Below are positions 1-6,335 of a stretch of DNA of 64,000 bases, in pieces. The notes beneath the pieces were generated by a model that saw nothing but the letters and a program-made list of their open reading frames with translations, made no database searches and was not told the DNA's origin. Source of the stretch: Leucobacter sp. cx-42. Its GTDB lineage: Bacteria > Actinomycetota > Actinomycetes > Actinomycetales > Microbacteriaceae. Within the stretch, counting starts at the first letter, position 1. Each line of letters starts with the position of its first letter. Where the stretch lies: the NCBI RefSeq assembly GCF_014529985.1, contig NZ_JACVMU010000001.1, positions 248,001 to 312,000 on the forward strand, given 5' to 3'. The position numbers and the translations under genes were made by a program.

Positions 1-357
1 TGGAACAACGTTTCAGAAGATGCTGTTCAATGCGGCTGGAACACTCCGCCTGAGGAAGTCACTCCAGAAAATGCACGCTCCATCGAGGTAAACCTGTCGA
101 AGGTTACCGAGCGGCCCGATTACAGCCCACTTGAGAATATGGGCGGCTACGAGGCCATCAGTGACGATTGGGTCAAGGAGAACGGCGGACAGGCCTACTC
201 GATGACTGTCGACATTGGTTTGTCAGCTGTCATTGGCACGACTATCTGGGTTCCAGGTGTTGAGGTCACAGTTTCTGGGGGCAGGTGGGAAAACCTTCCA
301 GAGCTTGATGGCGCCGCAGCGCTGGAAGTAGCAAAGATGATCCTCGGCGCTCAGTAA
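1..357 (+). CDS. C-terminal part of unknown protein (5' end outside window)
   Basis: The frame is open from base 1 to a TAA at 355-357, giving 118 residues with no start required inside the window, so this is the tail of a longer gene. The visible part has a segment rich in Val, Ile and Gly (about residues 70-95) that would suit beta strands and one Cys at residue 11. I recognise no family. It converges on the leftward phage operon that ends at 655, and 300 bp of hairpin-rich DNA separate them. It could be the last chromosomal gene or a phage gene. Confidence 0.6.
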   Translation, partial: WNNVSEDAVQCGWNTPPEEVTPENARSIEVNLSKVTERPDYSPLENMGGYEAISDDWVKENGGQAYSMTVDIGLSAVIGTTIWVPGVEVTVSGGRWENLPELDGAAALEVAKMILGAQ

Positions 358-406
358 GCACTTGGGCGCCTTTTGGCCTCGGTGTTTGCCAGCTTTTTCT
401 GCGGTG

Positions 407-450
407 CGTGGTGCGTTCGTTTGCGCGCAACGACTTTCGAACGCACCACG
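407..450. repeat. Inverted repeat, 13-bp perfect arms with palindromic loop
   Basis: Arms CGTGGTGCGTTCG (407-419) and CGAACGCACCACG (438-450) are perfect complements. The 18-nt loop holds a second palindrome, TTGCGCGCAA (421-430). It sits 50 bp past the stop of the gene at 1-357. No U-tract follows on the + strand, so it is a structured element rather than a textbook terminator. Confidence 0.6.
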
Positions 451-539
451 TCTCTCCGATCCACCGCGAGAGTGTCGTTTTCTTCCTTCGGCACGACTGA
501 CCGATCCGAACAAAGCATGAAGCATCGCGGAAGACATGA

Positions 540-650
540 CTAGGGGCGGTCTGCCGAACATGCAGAGCCGCCCCTAGAACCACGAAAGCCACCCTGCAAG
601 AGAGTGGCTGATTTTGGACACAATCGTCCGAACTGCTACTACCGTAGCAG
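540..650. terminator. Three hairpins between convergent genes
   Basis: Three stem-loops lie between the + gene ending at 357 and the leftward operon ending at 655. The first spans 540-576 (CTAGGGGCGG with its complement, about 15 bp with one bulge). The second spans about 584-605 (GCCAC/GTGGC, followed by TGATTTT on the + strand). The third is a perfect 7-bp stem CTGCTAC/GTAGCAG at 633-650, just past the operon's stop codon. Together they probably end transcription from both sides. Confidence 0.55.
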
Positions 651-654
651 ACTT

Positions 655-1290
655 TTACGCGACGAACGCATTTACGTCGATTCCGAGTGTCGAAAGCACG
701 TCCTCATTCACCGCACCAAGGTTGAATTTCATGGCACCCCATCCAACCCATTGGTGATCGCAGAAACGGCACTTCGCTACTGGTGCTCGGTCGAGTTCGT
801 CCGGGTACCATTTCACGACCACAGCGGTTACTGTGTCGCCTCGCAGGAATGCGCGCGTCTCGCCGCACTCTGGGCATGGGGTGATGATCTCGGTGGAGGC
901 TGGCGGGCTCACTTCTTCTGTGATGCGTCGAACCCAGTCAGGGAACTCTGCTTCGAAGCGTTCCCACGCGTGGTCGTCGATGCGTCCACCCGATCGTTCC
1001 ACTTTCGCGCACGCCCACACCTCGGCAGTACTTTCGAGTACGCCAGCGCGTGGAGGCAGGTTGAGTGCTTCACGCATCTGCTTCAGCTTCCCGCTAATGC
1101 GATCCTGCAATGCGATCACGGCAAGGTTGATTGGGATGCCGGCACCACCAGATCCGCTCCCCCGTCCGTCTTGTGCTGAAGCGCACTCGGAGAGTTCGAA
1201 GAGCAGTGGTGCGCGTTCTACCGCTCGGCCACCCTCGTACTCGGTGTGTGTTGTTGTGAGCCGGGTTACAGCTCGTTCAGTGGTTTCCAT
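655..1290 (-). CDS. Phage protein with C-terminal zinc ribbon
   Basis: 211 residues. The second half has CPECG (about residue 139) and CRFC (about 175), a four-Cys zinc-ribbon arrangement. The N-terminal half is Arg/Glu-rich and likely helical. It resembles small DUF7341-like proteins of actinobacteriophages, but that is recollection and not a search. The ATG overlaps the end of the upstream gene by 14 nt and has AAAGGGGAAC ahead of it. It is the last gene of the leftward early operon. Function unknown; nucleic-acid binding is plausible. Confidence 0.75.
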   Translation of the reverse strand: METTERAVTRLTTTHTEYEGGRAVERAPLLFELSECASAQDGRGSGSGGAGIPINLAVIALQDRISGKLKQMREALNLPPRAGVLESTAEVWACAKVERSGGRIDDHAWERFEAEFPDWVRRITEEVSPPASTEIITPCPECGETRAFLRGDTVTAVVVKWYPDELDRAPVAKCRFCDHQWVGWGAMKFNLGAVNEDVLSTLGIDVNAFVA

Positions 1291-1426
1291 GTTCCCCTTT
1301 CGTGGGTCGTCCCGTCTCAGCTGCCAGGCATCTGGGACACAAATAGGCTGCGCGGTGGTTTACCGGGTCTGTGGTTACGAGTTCACTCCCGCACCCGCCT
1401 CCGCATCGAATAACGGTCTCCCGCAT
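1277..1426 (-). CDS. Small zinc-ribbon protein
   Basis: 49 residues from ATG 1426, chosen because GGAAGGGGAA lies 5-6 nt upstream; the in-frame start at 1477 has no such site. Two Cys pairs (CGGGC near the N terminus, CPRC about 25 residues later) make a treble-clef or ribbon likely. The stop overlaps the next gene's start, indicating coupled translation. Function unknown. Confidence 0.65.
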   Translation of the reverse strand: MRETVIRCGGGCGSELVTTDPVNHRAAYLCPRCLAAETGRPTKGEHGNH

Positions 1427-1452
1427 TGGGTTTCCCCTTCCTGTAGGTATAG

Positions 1453-1474
1453 AAAAACCCCGCACGCGGCGGGG
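1453..1474 (-). terminator. Intrinsic terminator inside leftward operon
   Basis: Read leftward, CCCCGC-CGCGT-GCGGGG is followed by TTTTT. It lies upstream of the start at 1426 and downstream of 1776, so the last two operon genes sit beyond a strong terminator. Confidence 0.65.
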
Positions 1475-1575
1475 CAAAATTTACAACTTGCGAACGTGAT
1501 ATACTTGGTGATAGGATACGCACTTTTGTTTCGGCGGCACCGCCTATCCTGAGCCGCCCCTGTCAAGGAGACAGA

Positions 1576-1770
1576 TTGAACTTGATCGACACCACCCAGT
1601 CCGCAGCAAGCTTGGTTGAGGTGCAGAACCACCTCAAGCGTTACCGACACCTCAAGGGGAACAAATATCATGAAAGCGATGAGTCGAAGCAACTCCATGA
1701 TGCGATCCAATTTCTAGCAGCAGCAGTCGACTCGTTAGTGAGCCAGCTCGACACCCAGAATCAAGGCTGA
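1576..1770 (+). CDS. Small helical protein, TTG start
   Basis: 64 residues beginning at TTG 1576 with AAGGAG placed 5 nt upstream. The composition (Gln, His, Lys, Leu, Asp) suggests two amphipathic helices. It is transcribed against the surrounding operon. A possible promoter lies upstream (TTGCGA at 1488, TAGGAT at 1512, 18-bp spacer; a TATACT is also present at 1500). No family recognised. It could be a late-added moron gene. Confidence 0.45.
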   Translation: MNLIDTTQSAASLVEVQNHLKRYRHLKGNKYHESDESKQLHDAIQFLAAAVDSLVSQLDTQNQG

Positions 1771-1775
1771 GCCAT

Positions 1776-2090
1776 TTACGGCGCACCTTTAGTCCTATCT
1801 GGAACGCCGAACCACCCCTCCATGAGATCCTGCAGTAACCCCAGTACCGCGTCGGCTGCCTGGAGATCGTGACTTGATACGCGCAGCCGGTCGCCGGGCT
1901 GGTACTTCTCTTGGCGGCTCTGTGAAAGCACTTCTGCGATCTGTTCTCGTGTGGGTGTGAGCTGTGCTTGCGCCCACACGGCACCGGCGACAAACGCGTC
2001 TGCGATCAGCTCGTTCTCGGGCGCGAATGGCGTCTCTGCGTAGCGGCGGTCGCTCTCTGCTTCCGCTGCGGCTCGAATATCAACAGTCAT
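1776..2090 (-). CDS. Small phage protein of unknown function
   Basis: 104 residues from ATG 2090, chosen because its ATGA overlaps the stop of the gene at 2087-2236. An early Glu/Ala-rich helix is followed by a hydrophobic segment with FVAGAVWAQAQ. The last 30 residues hold a leucine-rich helix. No motif I can name. Member of the leftward early operon. Confidence 0.6.
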   Translation of the reverse strand: MTVDIRAAAEAESDRRYAETPFAPENELIADAFVAGAVWAQAQLTPTREQIAEVLSQSRQEKYQPGDRLRVSSHDLQAADAVLGLLQDLMEGWFGVPDRTKGAP

Positions 2091-2236
2091 CGCGGCACCC
2101 CGCAAATCCCACATGCCTGACCGCCAGCGTTGAGCCAAGCCCACCGGTGATTGCCGTACTGGCACGGGTGCAGCACTGGCGCTTGGCTGTTGAACTCGTG
2201 GATCGCGATTTGCTGAATTTGCTGTGGCTCACTCAT
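2087..2236 (-). CDS. Small CxxC phage protein
   Basis: 49 residues from ATG 2236, which overlaps the end of the upstream gene. It ends in a short metal-site-like stretch with H-x-C about 14 residues in from the start of the second half and CGIC near the C terminus. Probably a mini zinc finger. Function unknown. Confidence 0.6.
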   Translation of the reverse strand: MSEPQQIQQIAIHEFNSQAPVLHPCQYGNHRWAWLNAGGQACGICGVPR

Positions 2237-2567
2237 CGTTCTTCTCCTTACTTGTATCGAGAGCAGCGAGCGCAAGCACGGTCTGGCATTCCTCGCTTTC
2301 GACGATCACATTGCAAGTAGGGCACCACGCAATGAAGTGCTTCATCACCGGCTTGTGCAGCGCCCGTACTCGTTCTATCGCTGCCTCAGCACGCTCAGCA
2401 CACGCGATAGTTTCGTCGCGCTCGTCTCGCACAGCCACTAAGTCGTTGACCAGCCTTACGTTGATCTCAACCACTCGGTTGAGATTTCGGTTCATGGTGG
2501 CGTGAGCTTGCTCGTCGCAGCTGTTTGCGAGCAGCGGTCGCAGCTTGGCAACATCAATCTCAGTCAT
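2229..2567 (-). CDS. Helical phage protein with CxxC pair
   Basis: 112 residues from ATG 2567, whose ATGA overlaps the upstream stop. Long charged helices (about residues 20-75, rich in Glu, Arg, Ala, Val) suggest a coiled coil. A WCPTCNV motif follows, then a short tail ending EKNDE. No family recognised. Confidence 0.6.
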   Translation of the reverse strand: MTEIDVAKLRPLLANSCDEQAHATMNRNLNRVVEINVRLVNDLVAVRDERDETIACAERAEAAIERVRALHKPVMKHFIAWCPTCNVIVESEECQTVLALAALDTSKEKNDE

Positions 2568-2764
2568 CGGCTTACTCCTTTCCACATGAGGCGTCCGAGC
2601 TTTGAAATCTCGCCGCCACGGTTGTTGCGTGTCCAAGTGTCAGCGCATCGGTCGCCACAGAACCGGCGGCGCTGATAGCCGTACTTGGACTCGCTCTTGC
2701 GCGGTTCCATGCGCCGCTTGCATTGTTCGCAAGCTCGTCTCGGGGTGTTTGGTAACGGACTCAC
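2564..2764 (-). CDS. Small Cys4 zinc-finger protein, GTG start
   Basis: 66 residues from GTG 2764; the GTGA overlaps the stop of the upstream gene, which decides the start. Cys pattern CEQC near residue 12 and C-x3-C near residue 36, embedded in many Arg and Lys residues. Likely a DNA- or RNA-binding zinc finger. Function unknown. Confidence 0.6.
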   Translation of the reverse strand: MSPLPNTPRRACEQCKRRMEPRKSESKYGYQRRRFCGDRCADTWTRNNRGGEISKLGRLMWKGVSR

Positions 2765-3261
2765 TGCGCGCCACCTCGCAGCCACTCAGCGACATCGTGG
2801 GCGATGTAAGCACTTCGATAGTCCGGTGCTCCGCAGGCGTGACTCTCACCGCTCCGGTCACTCAGGTTGTATTTCATGCTTGCCTTCGCAATGAGCTCTG
2901 CGAGCTTCGCTTCATCCACCTGCACCGGGGCGGCGAGAGCTACCGATGCCTGGCGCATGACCTCAGCTTCTGCGTAGTAGCGATCCGAGAAGCAGACGTA
3001 TTCTGGATACCGGGCGTACTGGTCACCCTTGCTGCGACGCTTTATTGCCAGCTTCAAGACCTCGCTGGCAAGCGCTGCATGGTCACTCGAAGCTTGTGGT
3101 GCGACACCAGCAGCAGCCACGAGAGCGGCTTGAGCTACTGCCCGCTGCCGATGCTTCTCAGGTTCAGGAACCTGTTCCCAGGGTTGCCGCAGCCATCGAC
3201 CGCATCTCCAAATAATCTCCGCGGCGGCTTCTACCTGTTCAGGTGTTGGATATTCGGTCAT
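2761..3261 (-). CDS. Phage protein, unknown
   Basis: 166 residues. The start has AGGAG about 10 nt upstream. A helical N-terminal third (Glu/Ala/Trp-rich) and a middle Ala-rich section are followed by CFSDRYYAEAEV and an acidic C-terminal helix. No signal peptide or membrane segment. No family recognised. Confidence 0.65.
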   Translation of the reverse strand: MTEYPTPEQVEAAAEIIWRCGRWLRQPWEQVPEPEKHRQRAVAQAALVAAAGVAPQASSDHAALASEVLKLAIKRRSKGDQYARYPEYVCFSDRYYAEAEVMRQASVALAAPVQVDEAKLAELIAKASMKYNLSDRSGESHACGAPDYRSAYIAHDVAEWLRGGAQ

Positions 3262-3452
3262 TGCTCTTGTTCTCCTGTTACCGTGTTTCGTATGGAAATG
3301 ATGTTTGGGATTGGTGGCATTGTTCTTGTTGCTGGTGCAGTCATGTGGCTTGCAGGTGACATCATTGGTCGTCGAGTGCGCGCGAAGAACGCTGCGAAGT
3401 ACAGGAGCCAGTAGGGCTCACCTACCGGTTCCACCAGCCAGAAGTGCATCAT
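3258..3452 (-). CDS. Doubtful 64-aa ORF coupled to both neighbours
   Basis: The ATG follows the TAA of the gene at 3453-3644 directly, and its TGA overlaps the ATG at 3261, as for genuine members of this operon. The first 25 codons have normal codon use and aromatic residues. The second half is Pro/Thr/Met-rich, as expected of antisense to the + strand ORF at 3292-3414. At most one of the two is likely to be real. Confidence 0.3.
   Translation of the reverse strand: MMHFWLVEPVGEPYWLLYFAAFFARTRRPMMSPASHMTAPATRTMPPIPNIISIRNTVTGEQEQ
3292..3414 (+). CDS. Possible 40-aa single-pass membrane peptide
   Basis: Residues 5-20 form one hydrophobic helix (GIGGIVLVAGAVMWLAG) followed by a basic tail with five Arg/Lys, a typical one-pass topology. 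There is no clear ribosome binding site. It lies antisense to 3258-3452. Low confidence, but the topology is better than expected by chance. Confidence 0.3.
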   Translation: MEMMFGIGGIVLVAGAVMWLAGDIIGRRVRAKNAAKYRSQ

Positions 3453-3644
3453 TTACAGGTCTTTGGGTTTTGCTGGTGCGGCGCCAGCAGCCACGGTTAA
3501 GGCTTCTAGCGCGTCCGCAAGCTGCACCAACAACAAATGCGCATGACTCTGAGCTGGTGCCATCGCTTTCCCGTACCGGTTCCGCTCCAAGTCATCCATT
3601 TCGACTACTCTCCGAGCCCGCGAGATCAGTTCTTCATTCGTCAT
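3453..3644 (-). CDS. Small helical phage protein
   Basis: 63 residues. A Glu/Arg-rich helix and a leucine-rich second helix (LLLVQLADALEAL) are followed by an Ala/Pro/Lys tail. The ATG overlaps the TGA of the upstream gene. Function unknown. Confidence 0.6.
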   Translation of the reverse strand: MTNEELISRARRVVEMDDLERNRYGKAMAPAQSHAHLLLVQLADALEALTVAAGAAPAKPKDL

Positions 3645-3817
3645 GGATTCTTCCTTTCAATTGTTTGCCCGCATGCCGCGCACACAGGAGGGATCATCGC
3701 CGCGAGCTCGTCAGCGGGACCAATCAGCTCGGCCTGACGTTCAAACTCGCGAGACAGGTCATGCGGCCGATACTCACTGCGATTTGGAGACTGACTGAAA
3801 CTTTCTAGGGTCGCCAA
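3641..3817 (-). CDS. Small CxxC phage protein, probable TTG start
   Basis: 58 residues if started at TTG 3817, which has GGAGG 5 nt upstream. An alternative GTG at 3859 would run into the divergent gene at 3849. The C-terminal part carries CAACGQ, a half zinc ribbon. The stop overlaps the next start by 4 nt. Function unknown. Confidence 0.5.
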   Translation of the reverse strand: MATLESFSQSPNRSEYRPHDLSREFERQAELIGPADELAAMIPPVCAACGQTIERKNP

Positions 3818-3848
3818 AGCAACCTCCAATCTTGGATAGAGTTCGGGA

Positions 3849-4454
3849 ATGGATTTCACAATTGGCGAAGTTGAGATCGAACTGTCAGAGGCAGTTCTCG
3901 TCAGCATCGGGCTGCTCGTCGTATCTCTGTCCGCGCTGCTCTACACGGTTTCAGCAAGGCCAAAGATTGTGCTTACCGTGCAACGCCGGTTCGAGCCACG
4001 CCACGGAAAGGATGTGTATGTCGGTGACGTTTTGGCTCTATACAACGTTGGGCGAAAAGGAACACTAGTCACTCATGTCGGAATACGTGCAGAGGGGATA
4101 TCCGTCAGAAACCCATCTGGCAAGGTCGGGACAGTAGTAGAACCAGCTGGCGGTTTCACTCTTCCAATGACGCTTGCTGCGGGCGAAGGAGCACTGTTCC
4201 CATTCCCTGCAAACTTTGGCGATGAGCACGAGAAATTCCGCTTGACGCGTGGGTATGAAGTGACGTACTACGCGCCTCGTAGCCCGTGCCGTTGGAAGTC
4301 CTACCCAAAGAGAAGTTGGCCCTACTACGACAAATTCGGTTGGAAGCTTTTCAATCCGCTTGTGTGGTCACGTTCGAAGTCTGTTCGCTTCAAGTTAAGA
4401 GGGGCTGATCGCAAGGCCAGCCCCTCTGGGTATAAGAAAACCCCGCCTAATTGA
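3849..4454 (+). CDS. Membrane-anchored protein of unknown function
   Basis: 201 residues. One membrane helix at about residues 16-37, then a beta-rich soluble domain (about 40-140) with an aromatic and basic stretch (YYAPRSPCRWKSYPKRSWPYY) and a Lys/Arg-rich end. The layout is like phage-encoded membrane proteins that alter the lysogen. It is transcribed against the early operon, 31 bp from the start at 3817, and ends inside a terminator hairpin. It may be a lysogenic-conversion gene; that is inference. Confidence 0.65.
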   Translation: MDFTIGEVEIELSEAVLVSIGLLVVSLSALLYTVSARPKIVLTVQRRFEPRHGKDVYVGDVLALYNVGRKGTLVTHVGIRAEGISVRNPSGKVGTVVEPAGGFTLPMTLAAGEGALFPFPANFGDEHEKFRLTRGYEVTYYAPRSPCRWKSYPKRSWPYYDKFGWKLFNPLVWSRSKSVRFKLRGADRKASPSGYKKTPPN

Positions 4455-4462
4455 GCGGGGTT
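4437..4462 (-). terminator. Terminator downstream of hsp20 (leftward)
   Basis: CCCCGC (4441-4446) pairs with GCGGGG (4455-4460). Read leftward it is followed by TTTTCTTAT. It overlaps the stop codon of the + gene ending at 4454. Confidence 0.7.
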
Positions 4463-4507
4463 GACAGTCAGTAAAGAGCGGTTTACTTCTGCTTGACTGG
4501 CTAAAAC

Positions 4508-4540
4508 AAAGGTGGGGCCCCGAGCAGGGACCCCACCTTT
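4508..4540. terminator. Bidirectional terminator
   Basis: AAAGGTGGGG (4508-4517) pairs with CCCCACCTTT (4531-4540), with further CCC/GGG pairing inside. A-tract and T-tract on opposite sides suit termination in both directions, between the convergent genes at 3849-4454 and 4582-5013. Confidence 0.75.
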
Positions 4541-4581
4541 ACTGCCTTAGGAGAGCGTTCGATATGGATTCGAATGGTTAC

Positions 4582-5013
4582 TTAAGATACAAGCTCCTTT
4601 CGTCCGGCATCAGCTTTCGCATTTGATTGGACCTCGATCTTGCGGGGCTTCGCCTTCTCACTCATTGGAATGATGAGGCTGAGTACGCCATTGTCGTAAG
4701 AGGCAGAGATCGCGCTGGAGTCAACCCCTTCGCCGATACTGAACTGGCGCACGTAGCCACCGGATGGCCGCTCTTGGGAGAGCCATTTGACGCCATCGAC
4801 ATTCGCTGTGGTTCGGTTCGCTCGGATTGTGAGCACCTGACCGTCTACATCAACATCGATGGAGCCTGGATCCATACCGGGCAGATCGGCGTTGAGCACG
4901 TACCGGTTGCTGTCTCGGTATAGGTCAACCGGCATTACGCGGGTTGAGGAGCGCTGGAGCATGCCGTTGGCGATGCGTTCCATCTCGGCAAAAGGATCAA
5001 AAGACATGGACAT
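4582..5013 (-). CDS. Small heat shock protein, Hsp20/alpha-crystallin family
   Basis: 143 residues. The alpha-crystallin domain runs from about residue 25 to 125, with PVDLYRDSNRYVLNADLPGMD at its start, a GVLSLIIP motif near residue 108 (the family's A-x-x-x-n-G-v-L), and an RKIEVQ tail. The family forms oligomeric ATP-independent holdases that bind unfolding proteins. The start at 5013 has GGAAGGAG about 11 nt upstream; a second ATG two codons in is too far from it. A perfect CIRCE element lies 60 bp upstream, so HrcA repression is expected. Finding it inside a prophage early operon, flanked by terminators on its downstream side, suggests a separately regulated cargo gene. Confidence 0.93.
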   Translation of the reverse strand: MSMSFDPFAEMERIANGMLQRSSTRVMPVDLYRDSNRYVLNADLPGMDPGSIDVDVDGQVLTIRANRTTANVDGVKWLSQERPSGGYVRQFSIGEGVDSSAISASYDNGVLSLIIPMSEKAKPRKIEVQSNAKADAGRKELVS

Positions 5014-5072
5014 AATGAATCAATCTCCTTCCGATATGAAACTTGAGCTTCGGTGACTCAAGTGAGTTCAGA

Positions 5073-5099
5073 TTAGCACTCTGCACCTGAGAGTGCTAA
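5073..5099. promoter_or_regulatory. CIRCE operator (HrcA binding site)
   Basis: TTAGCACTC (5073-5081), nine bases, GAGTGCTAA (5091-5099): identical to the CIRCE consensus. It lies between the end of ssb and the hsp20 start, so host HrcA would control the phage-located chaperone gene. Confidence 0.95.
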
Positions 5100-5146
5100 T
5101 AAAGATGGCTGAAAAATTGCTTAAATTTCCAGCGTCTAATTCACCC

Positions 5147-5635
5147 CTAAAACGGCTGCTGATCGTCAAATCCGCCGCTGTCCTGGAATCCGTTTTGAGC
5201 GCCGTTTACGCCTGGTTGCACCCAACCATTCATTCCGGCACCTGATCCAGCGCTAAACCCGCCGTGGCCTGCGTCCTGGCGCGGCTTCAAAGGCACGACC
5301 GCGAGTGATGCGAACTGGATCTCAATGTTTGCGGCAGGGCGTCCGCCGCCGTCCTCGTACACGTTCAAGCGTGGTTCGCCTTCCAAACGCACCAGTGTTC
5401 CCTTCGTGACTTGGGTTGCGAGGAACGCTGCCATGTCGTCGAAGAACGTGGCGCGCGCCCACAGCGTGACTTTGTTTCCCTCACGGTCGGTCACGTCTTC
5501 CCACTGGTTCGTCTGCTTGTTGAACTTTCGTGGCGAATGCGCGACTGAGATGTCGAGCATCTGCTTCCCTGACTGCGAGACTCGCTGCTTCGGTTCTGCA
5601 GCGAACCCTTCGATCACAAAGTTTGCTTTGCTCAT
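5147..5635 (-). CDS. ssb: Single-stranded DNA-binding protein
   Basis: 162 residues. An OB-fold occupies about residues 1-115 (start MSKANFVIEGFAAEP, middle TLWARATFF, VRLEGEPRLN). A Gly/Asn/Gln-rich linker follows, then the acidic tip DDQQPF, a variant of the usual DDDxPF that docks replication and repair partners. It coats ssDNA during phage replication and recombination. The start overlaps the resolvase stop by 4 nt. The atypical tip and operon context mark it as the phage copy. Confidence 0.93.
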   Translation of the reverse strand: MSKANFVIEGFAAEPKQRVSQSGKQMLDISVAHSPRKFNKQTNQWEDVTDREGNKVTLWARATFFDDMAAFLATQVTKGTLVRLEGEPRLNVYEDGGGRPAANIEIQFASLAVVPLKPRQDAGHGGFSAGSGAGMNGWVQPGVNGAQNGFQDSGGFDDQQPF

Positions 5636-6063
5636 TCGTTTTCTTCTTCCTGTTTGAGTCGGTCAAAAATGGCCTGCACGGTGTCAGGCCGGAACGCGGG
5701 CGGTATCTCAGTGACACGGAACACCACGCACCCAGCACCTTCCTTTTTGGGTCGGTATGTGGGGCGTGGCATCAGCTTCACCATAAACTCCGCCGTGTCA
5801 TCAGGCACGAGTCCGCCGTCCACGAGGCCGTCACAGAACGGCTTCAACGTCGCGACCGGGTTCTCATCGTCACGTCGATGGCGTGTGTTCACGAACCATT
5901 CGAGTTCGACCACGCACCGTTCCATGCTGGGTAGCGTGCGCGCCCAAGCCTCAGCGGCTTTGCGGATCCGCTTCGTCTCGTTCGACTCCACCATGCGGTG
6001 CAGCCGGTAGTTCAGCGAGAGTGGCAGCTTTGGCCAATCAAACGTGATCTCGTGGATCCTCAT
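5632..6063 (-). CDS. rusA: RusA-like Holliday junction resolvase
   Basis: 143 residues from ATG 6063, set by the ATGA overlap with the upstream stop. The segment RRDDENPVATLKPFCDGLVDGGLVPDD holds the RusA pattern of spaced aspartates (DD near residue 62, D near 75, D and DD after that) that bind the catalytic metal. RusA dimers cut four-way junctions. It sits between the initiator module and ssb, as in many siphophages. Symbol by family; not the E. coli orthologue. Confidence 0.85.
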   Translation of the reverse strand: MRIHEITFDWPKLPLSLNYRLHRMVESNETKRIRKAAEAWARTLPSMERCVVELEWFVNTRHRRDDENPVATLKPFCDGLVDGGLVPDDTAEFMVKLMPRPTYRPKKEGAGCVVFRVTEIPPAFRPDTVQAIFDRLKQEEENE

Positions 6064-6335
6064 GCTGCCCGCCGTTCCACCGAGGCTTGCGCAATCTCCC
6101 ACGCCCGCGCTTTCGACAGTCCAGCGGGTTCCACTCCCCGCGTCTGCCACAGCACCTTTTCCGCGTCGGCAAGGTTCGCGCGTTCACGATGCAGCAACTC
6201 GGCGCACAACACCGCGAGCGTTGATGCCGCCGTATGGGACAGGCAAGCATCAATCACGAGCCGGTCTCGGTCAGCGACAGCTCGCACGAGCTCTTCAACA
6301 GCAGCGAGGTGCTCCATGGCTTCTTCGTCGTTCAT
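6060..6335 (-). CDS. Small helical phage protein
   Basis: 91 residues, almost entirely predicted helix and rich in Ala, Glu, Leu and Arg. It starts with an ATGA overlap with the initiator gene and ends overlapping the resolvase start. The position between initiator and resolvase suggests a replication accessory role, but no motif shows it. Confidence 0.65.
   Translation of the reverse strand: MNDEEAMEHLAAVEELVRAVADRDRLVIDACLSHTAASTLAVLCAELLHRERANLADAEKVLWQTRGVEPAGLSKARAWEIAQASVERRAA

Noticed and set aside
3258..3452. Treating this ORF as an assured operon member
   Set aside because: Coupling at both ends is good, but the second half has antisense-like composition, so it is listed only at low confidence.
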